Shown here: one piece after another, positions 15,472 through 24,087 of the stretch
Position numbering within the stretch: position 1 is the first letter of the stretch
Layout of the letters: each line of letters starts with the position of its first letter
Source: Bacillota bacterium
Lineage (GTDB): Bacteria > Bacillota > Limnochordia > Limnochordales > Limnochordaceae
Direction: 5' to 3'
Assembly (NCBI GenBank): GCA_017577405.1
Contig: PIUA01000025.1
Span: forward strand, 69,525 to 104,697
Length of the DNA stretch: 35,173 nt
The notes under the pieces: generated by a model
Told to the model about the DNA's origin: nothing
The model's input: only the letters and a program-made list of their open reading frames with translations
Database searches by the model: none
Position numbers and translations under genes: made by a program

Positions 15472-16632
15472 GTGCGGATCTACATGGACCACGCCGCCAC
15501 GACCCCCCTCCGGCACGAGGTTCTGGAGGCGATGCTGCCGTACCTCACCCAGGTGTACGGCAACGCCTCCAGTTTTCATGCCGAGGGGCAAGCGGCCCGG
15601 CACGCCCTGGACGGGGCCCGGGCCACCGTGGCCGGGCTCTTGGGTTGCAAGCCGGGCGAAATCCTCTTCACCTCCGGAGGCTCCGAGGCCAACACCACCG
15701 CGCTGGTGGGGATCGCTTGGGCCTACCGCCACCGGGGCCGCCACCTGGTGGTCTCCCGGGTGGAGCACCCGTCCGTCCTGGAGACGGCCCGGTTCCTGGC
15801 CCAGCAGGGGTTCCGGGTGACGGAGCTGCCCGTGGACGAGACGGGCCGGGTGGCGCCCGAAGCCCTGGCCCAGGTCCTGGACGACGAGACCCTCCTGGTG
15901 TCCATCCAGATGGCCAACAACGAGGTGGGGACCCTCCAGCCCGTGGCCGAGCTGGCCCGCCTGGCCCACGCCGCGGGCGCCTTCTTCCACACCGACGCGG
16001 TCCAGGCGGCGGGGCAGCTCCCCGTGGATGTGCGGGCCTTGGGGTGCGACCTCCTTACCCTGTCGGCCCACAAGTTCGGCGGACCCAAAGGGGCCGGGGT
16101 GCTCTACGTGCGCCAGGGGGTGGAGCTGGCCCGGCTGATCCACGGCGGGGGCCAGGAGCGGAGCCGCCGGGCGGGGACGGAGAACGTGGCGGGCGTGGTG
16201 GGGCTCGCCCGGGCCTTGGAGCTGGCGGTCCAGGAGCGGGCCCAAGTGGCCTCCCGGCTGGAGGTCCTCCGGGACCGGCTCATTGCCGGGGTGTTGGAGG
16301 CGGTCCCCGGCGCCCGCCTCACGGGCCACCCGTCCCAGCGCCTGCCGGGGCTGGCCAGCTTCGTCTTTGAAGGCGGCATCGACGGCGAATCCCTCCTCAT
16401 GCGGCTGGATCTGGAAGGGGTGGCCGCCTCCAGCGGGTCCGCCTGCACGTCGGGCTCCCTCGAGCCCTCCCCCGTGCTCTTGGCCTGCGGGTTGCCGGTG
16501 GAGCTGGCCCGGAGCGGCCTCCGGCTGAGCCTGGGAACGGCCACCACCGAGGCCGAGGTGGCCCGGGTGCTGGAGATCCTGCCCCGGACGGTGGCGCAGC
16601 TCCGGAAGGTCCACGGGGCGTCCCTCGCCTGA
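15472..16632 (+). CDS. iscS: Cysteine desulfurase, IscS/NifS type
   Basis: This PLP enzyme removes sulfur from cysteine, leaving a persulfide for Fe-S clusters and tRNA thiolation. It has 386 residues. It starts IYMDHAATTPL, carries the PLP lysine in SAHKFGGPKGAG (Lys201), and has the active-site cysteine in SSGSACTSGS (Cys325), as in group I desulfurases. GTG 15472, with AAAGGGG a few bases upstream, is chosen as start; ATG 15484 is too close to the conserved DHAATTP. A longer reading from 15352 overlaps the rrf2 gene and has no homologous features. The gene is followed by mnmA after 43 bases, so MnmA is a likely sulfur recipient. No iscU-like scaffold gene is present in the window. Confidence 0.95.
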   Translation: MRIYMDHAATTPLRHEVLEAMLPYLTQVYGNASSFHAEGQAARHALDGARATVAGLLGCKPGEILFTSGGSEANTTALVGIAWAYRHRGRHLVVSRVEHPSVLETARFLAQQGFRVTELPVDETGRVAPEALAQVLDDETLLVSIQMANNEVGTLQPVAELARLAHAAGAFFHTDAVQAAGQLPVDVRALGCDLLTLSAHKFGGPKGAGVLYVRQGVELARLIHGGGQERSRRAGTENVAGVVGLARALELAVQERAQVASRLEVLRDRLIAGVLEAVPGARLTGHPSQRLPGLASFVFEGGIDGESLLMRLDLEGVAASSGSACTSGSLEPSPVLLACGLPVELARSGLRLSLGTATTEAEVARVLEILPRTVAQLRKVHGASLA

Positions 16633-16675
16633 GGGGGCGCGCTGGGGGGACAGACTTGGGAGAGAAGGTGGAGCC

Positions 16676-17800
16676 ATGGGCGCACGGGTGTTGGCGGCCA
16701 TGAGCGGTGGCGTGGACAGCTCGGTGGCCGCCGCGCTCCTTCTGGAGCAGGGATACGAAGTGATCGGGGTGACCATGCAGCTCTGGCCCAAAGACCTGCC
16801 CATCCACCATGACGGGGGGTGCTGCTCCCTCTCGGCCGTGGAGGATGCCCGCCGGGTGGCCAGAATCCTGGGCATACCCTACTACGTCCTCAACTTCCAA
16901 GACCTCTTCACCCGGGAAGTGATCGACCCCTTCACCCGGGAGTACCTCCGGGGCCGCACCCCCAACCCGTGCATCTGGTGCAATGACCGGGTGAAGTTCG
17001 GCGCCCTGCTGGAGAAGGCCCGGGAGCTGGACGCCCAGTACGTGGCCACCGGCCACTACGCGCAGGTGGCCTACGACCCCCAGCGGGGCCGGTACCTCCT
17101 GAAGAAGGCGGTTGACGGGGCGAAGGATCAGACCTACGCGCTCTACGGCCTGACCCAGGTGCAGCTGGCCCACGTTCTCTTCCCTCTGGGCGGCTACACC
17201 AAGGAGGAGGTCCGGGCGATGGCCCGGGAGCGGGGGCTGCCCGTGGCAAGCAAGGGGGAGAGTCAGGACATCTGCTTCATCCCCGACCGGGACCTGAAGG
17301 GCTTCTTGGAGCGGCGGGCGCCGGGAGCGGCCCGGCCGGGCCCCATCGTCAACCGGAAGGGGGAGCGGCTGGGGACCCACCAGGGGGCCATCCGGTACAC
17401 CGTCGGCCAGCGGAAGGGCCTGGGGATCGCCGCGGGCGAGCCGCTTTACGTGCTGGAGGTGGACGCGGCCCGGAACCGGCTGGTGGTGGGGACTCGGGAG
17501 GAGCTGTACGGGCACGCCTTGGAGGTGGAGGCCCTCAACTGGGTGGCGGTGCCAGGGCTGGAGGGGCCGGTGGAGGCCCAGGCCAAGATCCGCTACCGGG
17601 CGCCGGAGGCGCCGGTCCTGATCGAGCCCCTGACGGCCGACCGGGCGAGGGTCCGCTTCCGGGAACCCCAGCGGGCCATCACCCCGGGCCAGGCCATCGT
17701 CTTCTACCAGGAGGATCGGGTCTTGGGCGGCGGGGTGATCGCCCGGCCCCTGCCCGCCAGCCACGAGACCCCTCCGGTGCCAGCAACCTCCGAGGTCTAG
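16676..17800 (+). CDS. mnmA: tRNA-specific 2-thiouridylase MnmA
   Basis: MnmA makes 2-thiouridine at wobble position 34 of tRNA-Lys, -Glu and -Gln, using ATP and persulfide sulfur. The 374-residue protein has the PP-loop SGGVDSS near the N-terminus, the NPCIWCNDRVKFG segment with Cys99 and catalytic Cys102, and the second catalytic cysteine in SQDICFIPD (Cys200). These positions nearly match the E. coli pair. The C-terminal half contains the conserved GQRKGLGI segment and a beta-barrel-like end. The start is ATG 16676, behind AGAAGGTGGAG. It is probably the last gene of the rrf2-iscS-mnmA operon. Confidence 0.96.
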   Translation: MGARVLAAMSGGVDSSVAAALLLEQGYEVIGVTMQLWPKDLPIHHDGGCCSLSAVEDARRVARILGIPYYVLNFQDLFTREVIDPFTREYLRGRTPNPCIWCNDRVKFGALLEKARELDAQYVATGHYAQVAYDPQRGRYLLKKAVDGAKDQTYALYGLTQVQLAHVLFPLGGYTKEEVRAMARERGLPVASKGESQDICFIPDRDLKGFLERRAPGAARPGPIVNRKGERLGTHQGAIRYTVGQRKGLGIAAGEPLYVLEVDAARNRLVVGTREELYGHALEVEALNWVAVPGLEGPVEAQAKIRYRAPEAPVLIEPLTADRARVRFREPQRAITPGQAIVFYQEDRVLGGGVIARPLPASHETPPVPATSEV

Positions 17801-17889
17801 GCGGCCGGCGGGGGCGTGGCGGGTCCGTCCTTGCTCCATACTAGGGAGGCAGCCCCGGTGCCGACGGTGGCTGGCAAGGGGGGACCGAC

Positions 17890-18126
17890 GTGTTCTCGCG
17901 TGCGATGCGGGGGATGATGGCGGGCATGCTCCTGGGCGTGGCCGCCACCCTCTACCTGACCCGGCCTCAAGAACCGCCCCGGTCCCGGCGGGCCGGGCGG
18001 CTCTGGGCCCGGGTCCGCCGGCGGTCGGGGGTGGGCCGGGCCACGGCGAGCGCGGCCTCGGGCTGGGCCAAAGCGGTGGACGCGGGGCGGGCGGGGCTCG
18101 CCCAGCTTCGGCAGCTGGTCGGCTGA
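17890..18126 (+). CDS. Small membrane protein of unknown function
   Basis: This is a 78-residue product that I do not recognise. The N-terminal half has one hydrophobic helix (MMAGMLLGVAATLYL, about 9-23). The rest is strongly basic and rich in Arg and Ala (RRAGRLWARVRRRSG, then a helical ASAASGWAKAVDAG stretch). It loosely resembles small YtxH-like membrane proteins, but that is only an impression. The start is GTG 17890, behind GGGGGGA. It ends seven bases before the GTG of the AI-2E family permease, suggesting they are expressed together. It is supported by the ribosome binding site, the membrane helix and the tight spacing, but could still be spurious. Confidence 0.6.
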   Translation: MFSRAMRGMMAGMLLGVAATLYLTRPQEPPRSRRAGRLWARVRRRSGVGRATASAASGWAKAVDAGRAGLAQLRQLVG

Positions 18127-18132
18127 AGCTCG

Positions 18133-19158
18133 GTGGGAGGGCGCCCGCGCTGGGGCCTGCTGGGCGGCATCCTCCTGGCAGGCCTGCTTTTTGTTTGGGC
18201 CTTCCGGGGGCTCTTCCTCGCCTTCGGCGTCGCGGTCCTCTTGGCCGCCTTGCTCCAGCCCCTCGTGGCGTACCTGGAGGGCCGGGCGGTCCCCCGGCAG
18301 GTGGCCATCCTCCTGGGCTTCGCCGCCGCGGGCGCGGTCGGCTTGGCCCTCTTCGCCACCGTCTTGCCCACGGTGATGGACGAGGTGGACCGGTTTCTGG
18401 GGCGGATCTCGCCTTTGGGCCAGGCGGCCACCGAGCAGATCGACTGGTTTCTCGCCCGGCTGGAGCGCTTCGGGCCGCCCTGGCCGGCGGTCGCGGCCAG
18501 CGTCGGTGAGGCTCTCCGGGCCTGGGTGGTCCGGATCGCCACCCGCTTGGACGAGTGGCTCCTGGGGCTGGTGAGCCACGCGCTCCAGCTGGCCCTGAGC
18601 CCCATCATTGCCTACTACCTGCTCCGAGACGGGCCCCGGTTCCGGGCGGCCGTCCTGGACCCCTTGCCGCCCGGGCCCCACCGGGAGGTGAGCCGCCTGT
18701 TGGACCGGCTGGGGCACCTCCTGGGCTCCTTCGTGCGGGGGCAGCTCTTGGTGGCGGTGGTGGTGGGGAGCCTCACCGGCCTCCTCCTCCGCCTCCTCCA
18801 CGTGCCCTTCGCCCTCTTCGCCGGCCTGGTGGCCGGCATCTTCGAGGTGATCCCCTACTTCGGGCCCCTCCTCGGGGGGATCCCCGGGGTGCTCCTGGCC
18901 TTGGAGGAAGGGCCGGCCACGGCCGGGTGGGCCCTGGTGGGGATGCTGGCCATCCACCAGCTGGAGGCGAGCCTCATCTCCCCCTGGCTCCTGGGCCGGA
19001 CCATGGGCCTCCACCCCCTGGCCGTCATGCTCTTGGTCTTGGGCGGGGGTCAGGTGGCCGGGGTGGCCGGGCTTTTCCTGGCGGTGCCGGTGGGGGCCGT
19101 CGTCTGGGAGATCGGCCGCTCTCTGAGCGGTCTCCGGCTGGCGGTTGACAGCCTTTGA
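18133..19158 (+). CDS. AI-2E family (PerM-like) membrane transporter
   Basis: This polytopic membrane protein has 341 residues and about seven or eight hydrophobic segments. It has the family pattern: two helices at the N-terminus, an amphipathic middle part (about 75-140), then a membrane block with LSPIIAYYLLRDGPRFR, a GQLLVAVVVGSLTG helix, the conserved VIPYFGPLLGGIPG segment, and QLEASLISPWLLGRTMGLHPL. Members export diverse small solutes or ions; the substrate cannot be read from sequence. The start is GTG 18133 without a strong ribosome binding site, suggesting coupling to the small gene upstream. In B. subtilis the relative YrrI also lies just before alaS, so this placement is conserved. 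The stop codon lies inside the alaS promoter. Confidence 0.92.
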   Translation: MGGRPRWGLLGGILLAGLLFVWAFRGLFLAFGVAVLLAALLQPLVAYLEGRAVPRQVAILLGFAAAGAVGLALFATVLPTVMDEVDRFLGRISPLGQAATEQIDWFLARLERFGPPWPAVAASVGEALRAWVVRIATRLDEWLLGLVSHALQLALSPIIAYYLLRDGPRFRAAVLDPLPPGPHREVSRLLDRLGHLLGSFVRGQLLVAVVVGSLTGLLLRLLHVPFALFAGLVAGIFEVIPYFGPLLGGIPGVLLALEEGPATAGWALVGMLAIHQLEASLISPWLLGRTMGLHPLAVMLLVLGGGQVAGVAGLFLAVPVGAVVWEIGRSLSGLRLAVDSL

Positions 19159-19174
19159 AGTCAGAAGGTACCAT
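19145..19174 (+). promoter_or_regulatory. Sigma-A promoter of alaS
   Basis: A perfect TTGACA (19145-19150), an 18-base spacer and TACCAT (19169-19174). It overlaps the end of the AI-2E gene. The leader of about 110 bases before ATG 19293 is too short for a T-box, and I see no known riboswitch in it. Confidence 0.65.
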
Positions 19175-19278
19175 AGGGATGATCTTTGACCCTCAGTCGA
19201 CCGCCATCCGGCGCCTGCCCGGACGCCACGACGGGAGGAGGCCACGGCGGTTTCATTGTCTGTACCCGGAGCGGCTGC

Positions 19279-19287
19279 AAGGAGGTT
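19279..19287 (+). promoter_or_regulatory. Ribosome binding site fixing the alaS start
   Basis: AAGGAGGTT, a full anti-16S match, lies five bases before ATG 19293. It rejects the longer in-frame reading from 19155, which begins within the promoter. Confidence 0.85.
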
Positions 19288-19292
19288 GCCCC

Positions 19293-21983
19293 ATGGTCCG
19301 GTGGACCGCGGACGAGCTACGGCAAGCGTTCATCGACTTCTTCGTGTCCAAAGGCCATGCCCACAAGCCGGGGAGCTCCCTGGTGCCCAAGAACGACCCC
19401 ACCATCCTCCTCACGTCGGCGGGCATGGTCCAGTTCAAGCCCTACTTCATGGGGACGGAGACGCCCGACGTCCGCCGGGTGACCACCTACCAGCGGTGCC
19501 TCCGGACCGGCGACATCGAGAACGTGGGCTCCACCGACCGGCACGCCACCTTCTTTGAGATGCTGGGGAACTTCTCCTTCGGCGACTACTTTAAGGAGGA
19601 GGCCATCCGCTGGGCGTGGGAGTTCGTCACCGAGCGGATGGAGCTGCCCCGGGAGCGGCTGTGGGCCACCATCTACCTGGACGACGACGAGGCCTTCCAG
19701 ATTTGGCATGAGCAGATCGGCCTGCCCCGGGAACGGATCGTCCGCCTGGGCAAGGAGGACAACTTTTGGGAGATTGGGGTGGGGCCCTGCGGGCCCTGCT
19801 CGGAGATCCACTACGACCGGGGGCCCCAGTTCGGCTGCGGGCGGGATGACTGCCGCCCGGGCTGCGACTGCGAGCGCTTCATGGAGATCTGGAACCTGGT
19901 CTTCATCCAGTTCTACCAGGATGAAGCGGGCCAGCTGACGCCTTTGGAGCAGAAGGGGATCGACACAGGCATGGGCCTGGAGCGGGCGGCCAGCATTCTC
20001 CAGGGTGTGGGCTCCATCTTTGAGGTGGATCTGGTCCGGCCCATCCTGGACGAGGTGGCCCGGCTGGCCGGCACCCGGTACGGTGCGGATCCGGAAAAGG
20101 ATGTCTCCTTGCGGGTGATCACCGATCACCTGCGGGGGATTGTCTTCCTGGTCTACGACGGGGTCTTGCCCAGCAACGAGGGAAGGGGCTACGTTCTCCG
20201 GCGGCTCCTCCGGCGGGCCGCCCTCCACGGCCGGCTCTTGGGGCTGGAGGAGCCCTTCCTCGGCGCCTTGGTCGGCCGGGTGGTGGAGCAGATGAAGGCG
20301 GGCTACCCCGAGCTGCTTGCCCAGCAGGAGCACATCCGGCAGGTGATCGATTGGGAGGAGCGCCGCTTCGGGGAGACCCTGGACCAAGGGGTCCAGCTCC
20401 TGGAGGAGGCCCTCAACCGGGTGGAGGCGCAGGGGACCAAGGTTTTGGACGGCGAGCAGGTCTTCCGGCTCTATGACACCTACGGCTTCCCGGTGGAGCT
20501 GACCAAGGAGCTGGCCGCCGCCCGGGGGGTGGAGGTGGACGAGGCCGGCTTCCAGCAGCAGATGGAGCTCCAGCGGAGCCGGGCCCGGGCCGCCCGGGAG
20601 GCCACCGGCTACATGGGCAAGCCGGGGGTGGAGCGGTACGCGGAGCTGGCCCGGGAGGTGCCCCCCACCCGCTTCACCGGCTATGAACGCCTGGAGGAGG
20701 AGGCCCAGGTCCTCGCGCTCTTGGTCGACGGCCAGCCCGTGGTCGAGGCCCGGGCGGGCGATCAGGTGGAGATCGTCCTGGACCGGACGCCCTTCTATGC
20801 GGAAAGCGGCGGCCAGGTACCGGACCGGGGGACCCTTACGGGCCCTGGGGGCCAGGTGGAGGTGGAGGATGTCCAGCGGCCCGTCGCCGGCGTGGTGGTC
20901 CACCGGGGCCGGGTCCGCTCGGGGCGGATCCGGCGGGACGAGGTGGTTCTGGCCACCGTCGATGCCCACCACCGCTGGGACACGGCCCGGAACCACACGG
21001 CCACCCACCTGCTCCACCAAGCCCTGCGGGACGCCTTGGGCCAGCACGCGCACCAGGCGGGCTCCCTGGTCCACCCCGAGTACCTCCGCTTTGACTTCAC
21101 CCACTTCCAGGGCCTGGATCGGGGCCAGCTGCGGGAGCTGGAGGAAGAGGTGAACCATCGGATCCTCCAGGCGCTGCCCGTCACCACGACGGAGATGGCC
21201 TACGAGGAGGCCATCGCCGCGGGGGCCATCGCCCTCTTCGATGAGAAGTACGGCGAGCGGGTGCGGGTGGTTGCCATCGGCGAGTACTCCAAGGAGCTCT
21301 GCGGCGGCACCCACGTCCACTCCTCGGCCCAGGTGGGCCCCTTCAAGATCATCCAGGAGGGGAGCGTGGCCGCCGGCGTCCGCCGAATCACGGCCCTCAC
21401 CGGGCACGGGACCCTCAAGCTGGTGACCGAGTTGGACGAGGGGTGGGACCGCCTGGCCCGCCTCCTGGGGACCACCCGCGATCAGGTCCCCCAGCAGGTG
21501 GAGCGGCTGGCCGCGCAGGTGGAAGAGCTCCAAGGGAAACTCCAGAAGATGCTGGACCAGCAGGCCACCTCCCTGGCCGACCAGCTCCTGGAGCGGGCGG
21601 AGCGGGTCAACGGGGCGGCGGTGGTGGTCGCGTCCCTGCCCGGCCTGGGGAAGGAGCAGCTCCGGGCCATGGGCGACCGGGTGCGGGAACGGCTCCGCTC
21701 CGCGGCGGTCCTCCTGGGCACCGAGCGGGACGGCCGGGTGCAGCTGGTGGCCATGGCCACCCCCGACCTGGTGGCCAAGGGCTTCCACGCCGGGCGGGTG
21801 GTCCAGGCAGCCGCCAAGGAGGTGGGCGGCGGCGGGGGCGGCCGGCCTGACATGGCCGAGGCGGGTGGCCGGCAGCCCGAGCGCCTGGAGCAGGCCCTGG
21901 CCGTCGGCAAGGAGACACTGAAGGCTCAGCTGGGGGCCGCGGCCGGCCTGGCAGGGGATGGTCCGACCCCCGGGGAGCCGTAG
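19293..21983 (+). CDS. alaS: Alanyl-tRNA synthetase
   Basis: AlaRS charges tRNA-Ala and edits Ser/Gly mischarging. The 896-residue protein has the full bacterial layout. The N-terminal catalytic domain begins WTADELRQAFIDFF and includes RHATFFEMLGNFSFGDYF. A cysteine cluster follows (FGCGRDDCRPGCDCERF). The editing domain has HTATHLLHQ (first His at 568) and CGGTH (Cys670-His674) for metal binding. A coiled segment leads to the C-terminal C-Ala/DHHA1 domain with the glycine-rich GGGGGGRPDMAEAGG. The length matches E. coli and Bacillus enzymes. A perfect ribosome binding site sets ATG 19293 as start. The ireB gene follows after 18 bases. Confidence 0.97.
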   Translation: MVRWTADELRQAFIDFFVSKGHAHKPGSSLVPKNDPTILLTSAGMVQFKPYFMGTETPDVRRVTTYQRCLRTGDIENVGSTDRHATFFEMLGNFSFGDYFKEEAIRWAWEFVTERMELPRERLWATIYLDDDEAFQIWHEQIGLPRERIVRLGKEDNFWEIGVGPCGPCSEIHYDRGPQFGCGRDDCRPGCDCERFMEIWNLVFIQFYQDEAGQLTPLEQKGIDTGMGLERAASILQGVGSIFEVDLVRPILDEVARLAGTRYGADPEKDVSLRVITDHLRGIVFLVYDGVLPSNEGRGYVLRRLLRRAALHGRLLGLEEPFLGALVGRVVEQMKAGYPELLAQQEHIRQVIDWEERRFGETLDQGVQLLEEALNRVEAQGTKVLDGEQVFRLYDTYGFPVELTKELAAARGVEVDEAGFQQQMELQRSRARAAREATGYMGKPGVERYAELAREVPPTRFTGYERLEEEAQVLALLVDGQPVVEARAGDQVEIVLDRTPFYAESGGQVPDRGTLTGPGGQVEVEDVQRPVAGVVVHRGRVRSGRIRRDEVVLATVDAHHRWDTARNHTATHLLHQALRDALGQHAHQAGSLVHPEYLRFDFTHFQGLDRGQLRELEEEVNHRILQALPVTTTEMAYEEAIAAGAIALFDEKYGERVRVVAIGEYSKELCGGTHVHSSAQVGPFKIIQEGSVAAGVRRITALTGHGTLKLVTELDEGWDRLARLLGTTRDQVPQQVERLAAQVEELQGKLQKMLDQQATSLADQLLERAERVNGAAVVVASLPGLGKEQLRAMGDRVRERLRSAAVLLGTERDGRVQLVAMATPDLVAKGFHAGRVVQAAAKEVGGGGGGRPDMAEAGGRQPERLEQALAVGKETLKAQLGAAAGLAGDGPTPGEP

Positions 21984-22001
21984 GCGGCAGGGGGGGTGTC
22001 C

Positions 22002-22295
22002 ATGGCCCGGCGGGAGCACGAGGAGATGAGCGGGGAGACCATGCGGTTCCGGGTGGACCTGGAGGGCCAGCCCCGGACCGAAGATGTCCTCCGCCTGGTC
22101 TACACCGCGCTCAAGGAGAAGGGCTACGACCCCACCGGACAGCTGGTGGGCTACCTGCTCTCGGGGGACCCGGCCTACATCACCACCTACCGGGAAGCGC
22201 GCAAGCAGATCCGCGCCCTGGAGCGGGATGAACTCCTGGAGGAGATCGTGGAGCAGTACCTGAAGCGCTTCGAGTCGTCGGATCAGGAGGCCTGA
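22002..22295 (+). CDS. ireB: IreB-family regulatory phosphoprotein (UPF0297)
   Basis: This is a small 97-residue protein. The conserved core spans [20 protein letters not shown] and the hallmark [11 protein letters not shown], followed by [18 protein letters not shown]. In enterococci IreB is phosphorylated by the PASTA kinase IreK on N-terminal threonines and adjusts cell-wall stress and cephalosporin tolerance. Thr13 here is a candidate site. The start could be ATG 22002 (chosen), GTG 21996 or ATG 22026; the G-run before 22002 makes it reasonable. The alaS-ireB-ruvX-mltG order is conserved in Bacillota, though the small yrzB-type gene found before mltG in Bacillus is absent here. Confidence 0.93.
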   Translation: MARREHEEMSGETMRFRVDLEGQPRTEDVLRLVYTALKEKGYDPTGQLVGYLLSGDPAYITTYREARKQIRALERDELLEEIVEQYLKRFESSDQEA

Positions 22296-22297
22296 AG

Positions 22298-22813
22298 GTG
22301 ACCGTTCCGGCCGAGGGCCCCCTCTTGGGGCTGGACGTGGGGCGCCGCTGGGTGGGCCTGGCCGTGAGTGACCCCCTGCAGGTGGTCGCCTCGGGCGCGG
22401 GGGTGATCGACCGGCAGGCGGGAGGGTGGCTGGCTCGGGTGGGGGAGGTGGCCCGCCGCCACCGGGTGGTGGGGGTGGTGGTCGGCCTGCCCCGCCGGAC
22501 CGACGGGAGCCTGGGCCCCGAGGCCTCCCGGGTCCAGAAGCTGGCCGCCCGCCTGGAGGCGAGCCTCGGCCTGCCCTTGGTCTTCTGGGATGAGCGCTTG
22601 ACCACCCGGCAAGCGGAACAGGCCCTCCTGGAGGGGGGCTTGCGCCGGGAGCGGCGCCGGGAGCTGGTGGACCAAGCGGCGGCCGTCTTGATCCTGCAGG
22701 GGTTTCTTGAGGCCCAGCGGGCCCGGCGCAGGGCCGGGGCGGCCCCTCCGGCGGGCATGGACGGGGGGCGTCAAGAGGATTTGGCGCCGGGAGACCCGAA
22801 TAGCATCCTCTAA
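22298..22813 (+). CDS. ruvX: RuvX/YqgF-type RNase H-fold nuclease (putative pre-16S rRNA nuclease)
   Basis: RuvX/YqgF proteins have an RNase H-like fold. They are implicated in processing the 16S rRNA 5' end, or as resolvase-like nucleases. The 171 residues contain the first catalytic motif GLDVGRRWVGLAVSD, the VVGLPRRTDGS segment (family VGLP), and DERLTTRQAEQALL with the acidic residue of the active site. DQAAAVLILQGFL closes the domain. The C-terminus has about 30 extra residues (an RRRAGAAPP stretch and beyond) not typical of the family. GTG 22298 lies two bases after the ireB stop, with AGGAGG at 22285-22290. The stop shares a base with the mltG ATG (TAATG). Confidence 0.93.
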   Translation: MTVPAEGPLLGLDVGRRWVGLAVSDPLQVVASGAGVIDRQAGGWLARVGEVARRHRVVGVVVGLPRRTDGSLGPEASRVQKLAARLEASLGLPLVFWDERLTTRQAEQALLEGGLRRERRRELVDQAAAVLILQGFLEAQRARRRAGAAPPAGMDGGRQEDLAPGDPNSIL

Positions 22814-23973
22814 TGTTCGGCGAGGGGCAACGCACCGACAGGGGGATCGTGCTCATGCCGATGCGGTGGGCTGGAACAGCGGTGGGGCGCCACGACCAAG
22901 GGGGGGCGTGGCCGCTGGCAGGCGTGCGGGGAACCGACCTGGGGAGCGTCGCTGCCCGCGTGGGCCGGGCGGTGGTCTTTCTCTTTTGGGGGGCCTGCCT
23001 CCTGGGCGCCCTGGCCCTCTTCATCGTGCACAGCCTCACCATGCCCATGGCCAGCCAGAGCTCGGCCGTCTTGGTCCAGATTCCGGAAGGGGCCTCCTCC
23101 CGGGAGATCAGCCGCCTCCTGGAAGAGCAGGGCATCATCCGGAGCAGCCGGCTCTTCGAGCTCTTGAGCCGGGTGGAGGGGATCGACGACTCCCTCAAGG
23201 CCGGCTACTACCTCCTCGATCCGGCCATGCCCCTCCCCGCGGTGCTGGATCAGCTGGCCGCCGGGCGGGTGGCCACCCGCCGGGCCTTCATTCCAGAAGG
23301 GTTCAACCTCCGGGAGATCGGGGCCCGGCTGGAGGTGGAGGGCATCGGCAGCGCCCAGCGCTTCATCGAGCTGGCCTCCGATGAGCGGCTGGTCTACGGC
23401 GCCAACTCGCCCTTGACTGCCTTGGTGGGCAGCCGGCCCACCCCGTCCCTGGAAGGGTACCTCTTCCCCGACACCTACCAGCTGGCCGTGGGCGACGAGG
23501 CCCTGGCCATCCGGACCATGGTGGACCGCTTCCTCCAGGTGGCCGAGGAGATGCAGCTGGCCCAGCGGGCCCAGGCCATGGGGATGACCGTCCACCAGGT
23601 GGTCACCTTGGCCTCCATCGTGGAGAAGGAGGCGGTTCTGGACGAGGAGCGCCCGCTCATCGCCGCGGTCTTCCTCAACCGCCTGGCCCGGAACATGCCC
23701 CTCCAGGCCGACCCCACCGTCAAGTACGTGATGGAGCAGCCCCGGGTCCGCCTCACCTACGCGGACCTCCGGATCGACTCCCCCTACAACACCTACCGGT
23801 ACCGGGGGCTGCCGCCGGGGCCCATTGCCAGCCCGGGCCGGGCCTCCCTGGAGGCGGTCCTCCAGCCGGCCAACGTGGACTACCTCTACTTTGTGGCCGA
23901 CGGGCGGGGGGGCCACGTCTTCAGCCGGACCTTCAACCAGCACGTCCGGGCCCGCCAGCGGCTGGGGTACTGA
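22813..23973 (+). CDS. mltG: Endolytic murein transglycosylase MltG
   Basis: MltG cleaves nascent glycan strands at the membrane and so limits their length. The 386-residue protein has a short cytoplasmic N-terminus, one transmembrane helix (about 50-73), a LysM-like region (VLVQIPEGASSREISRLL) and the YceG catalytic domain. Signatures include LEGYLFPDTYQL, SIVEKEAVLDEERPLIAAVFLNR with the catalytic Glu (271 from this start), LQADPTVKY, and YNTYRYRGLPPGPIASPG. The start is uncertain: ATG 22813 overlaps the ruvX stop, while ATG 22855 follows a GGGGGA and would give 372 residues. Both keep the membrane helix. It ends the alaS-ireB-ruvX-mltG run. Confidence 0.95.
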   Translation: MFGEGQRTDRGIVLMPMRWAGTAVGRHDQGGAWPLAGVRGTDLGSVAARVGRAVVFLFWGACLLGALALFIVHSLTMPMASQSSAVLVQIPEGASSREISRLLEEQGIIRSSRLFELLSRVEGIDDSLKAGYYLLDPAMPLPAVLDQLAAGRVATRRAFIPEGFNLREIGARLEVEGIGSAQRFIELASDERLVYGANSPLTALVGSRPTPSLEGYLFPDTYQLAVGDEALAIRTMVDRFLQVAEEMQLAQRAQAMGMTVHQVVTLASIVEKEAVLDEERPLIAAVFLNRLARNMPLQADPTVKYVMEQPRVRLTYADLRIDSPYNTYRYRGLPPGPIASPGRASLEAVLQPANVDYLYFVADGRGGHVFSRTFNQHVRARQRLGY

Positions 23974-23991
23974 CGGGCCCGGCGGCCAGGC

Positions 23992-24019
23992 ACCCCCCTT
24001 TCCTCCACCTCATAGGGTA
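23992..24019 (+). promoter_or_regulatory. Candidate sigma-K-type promoter of sigK
   Basis: AC (23992-23993), 17 bases, then CATAGGGTA (24011-24019) matches the sigma-K pattern AC-N(16-17)-CATANNNTA. It lies in the short gap between mltG and sigK. No sigma-A promoter is evident there. The -10 half, CATAGGGT, also partly fits sigma-E, which starts sigK transcription in Bacillus; a sigma-E -35 is not seen. Confidence 0.5.
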
Positions 24020-24087
24020 GAGTCAGACGCTCAGCGGTCCGGCCTGCCAGGGATGGGCCGGCGCGCCAAGGTGGAGGGAACCTGCGG

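Noticed and set aside
17837-17842. CATACT before the small membrane protein gene as a promoter
   Set aside because: The -35 position reads GCGTGG, with no resemblance to the consensus.
19317-23198. Very long minus-strand open reading frames (here and at 2111-4747, 5325-7793, 11113-13416, 32906-35170)
   Set aside because: They are Pro/Gly/His/Leu-rich complements of well-recognised + strand genes. In GC-rich DNA, stop codons are rare on the opposite strand. None shows a known domain.
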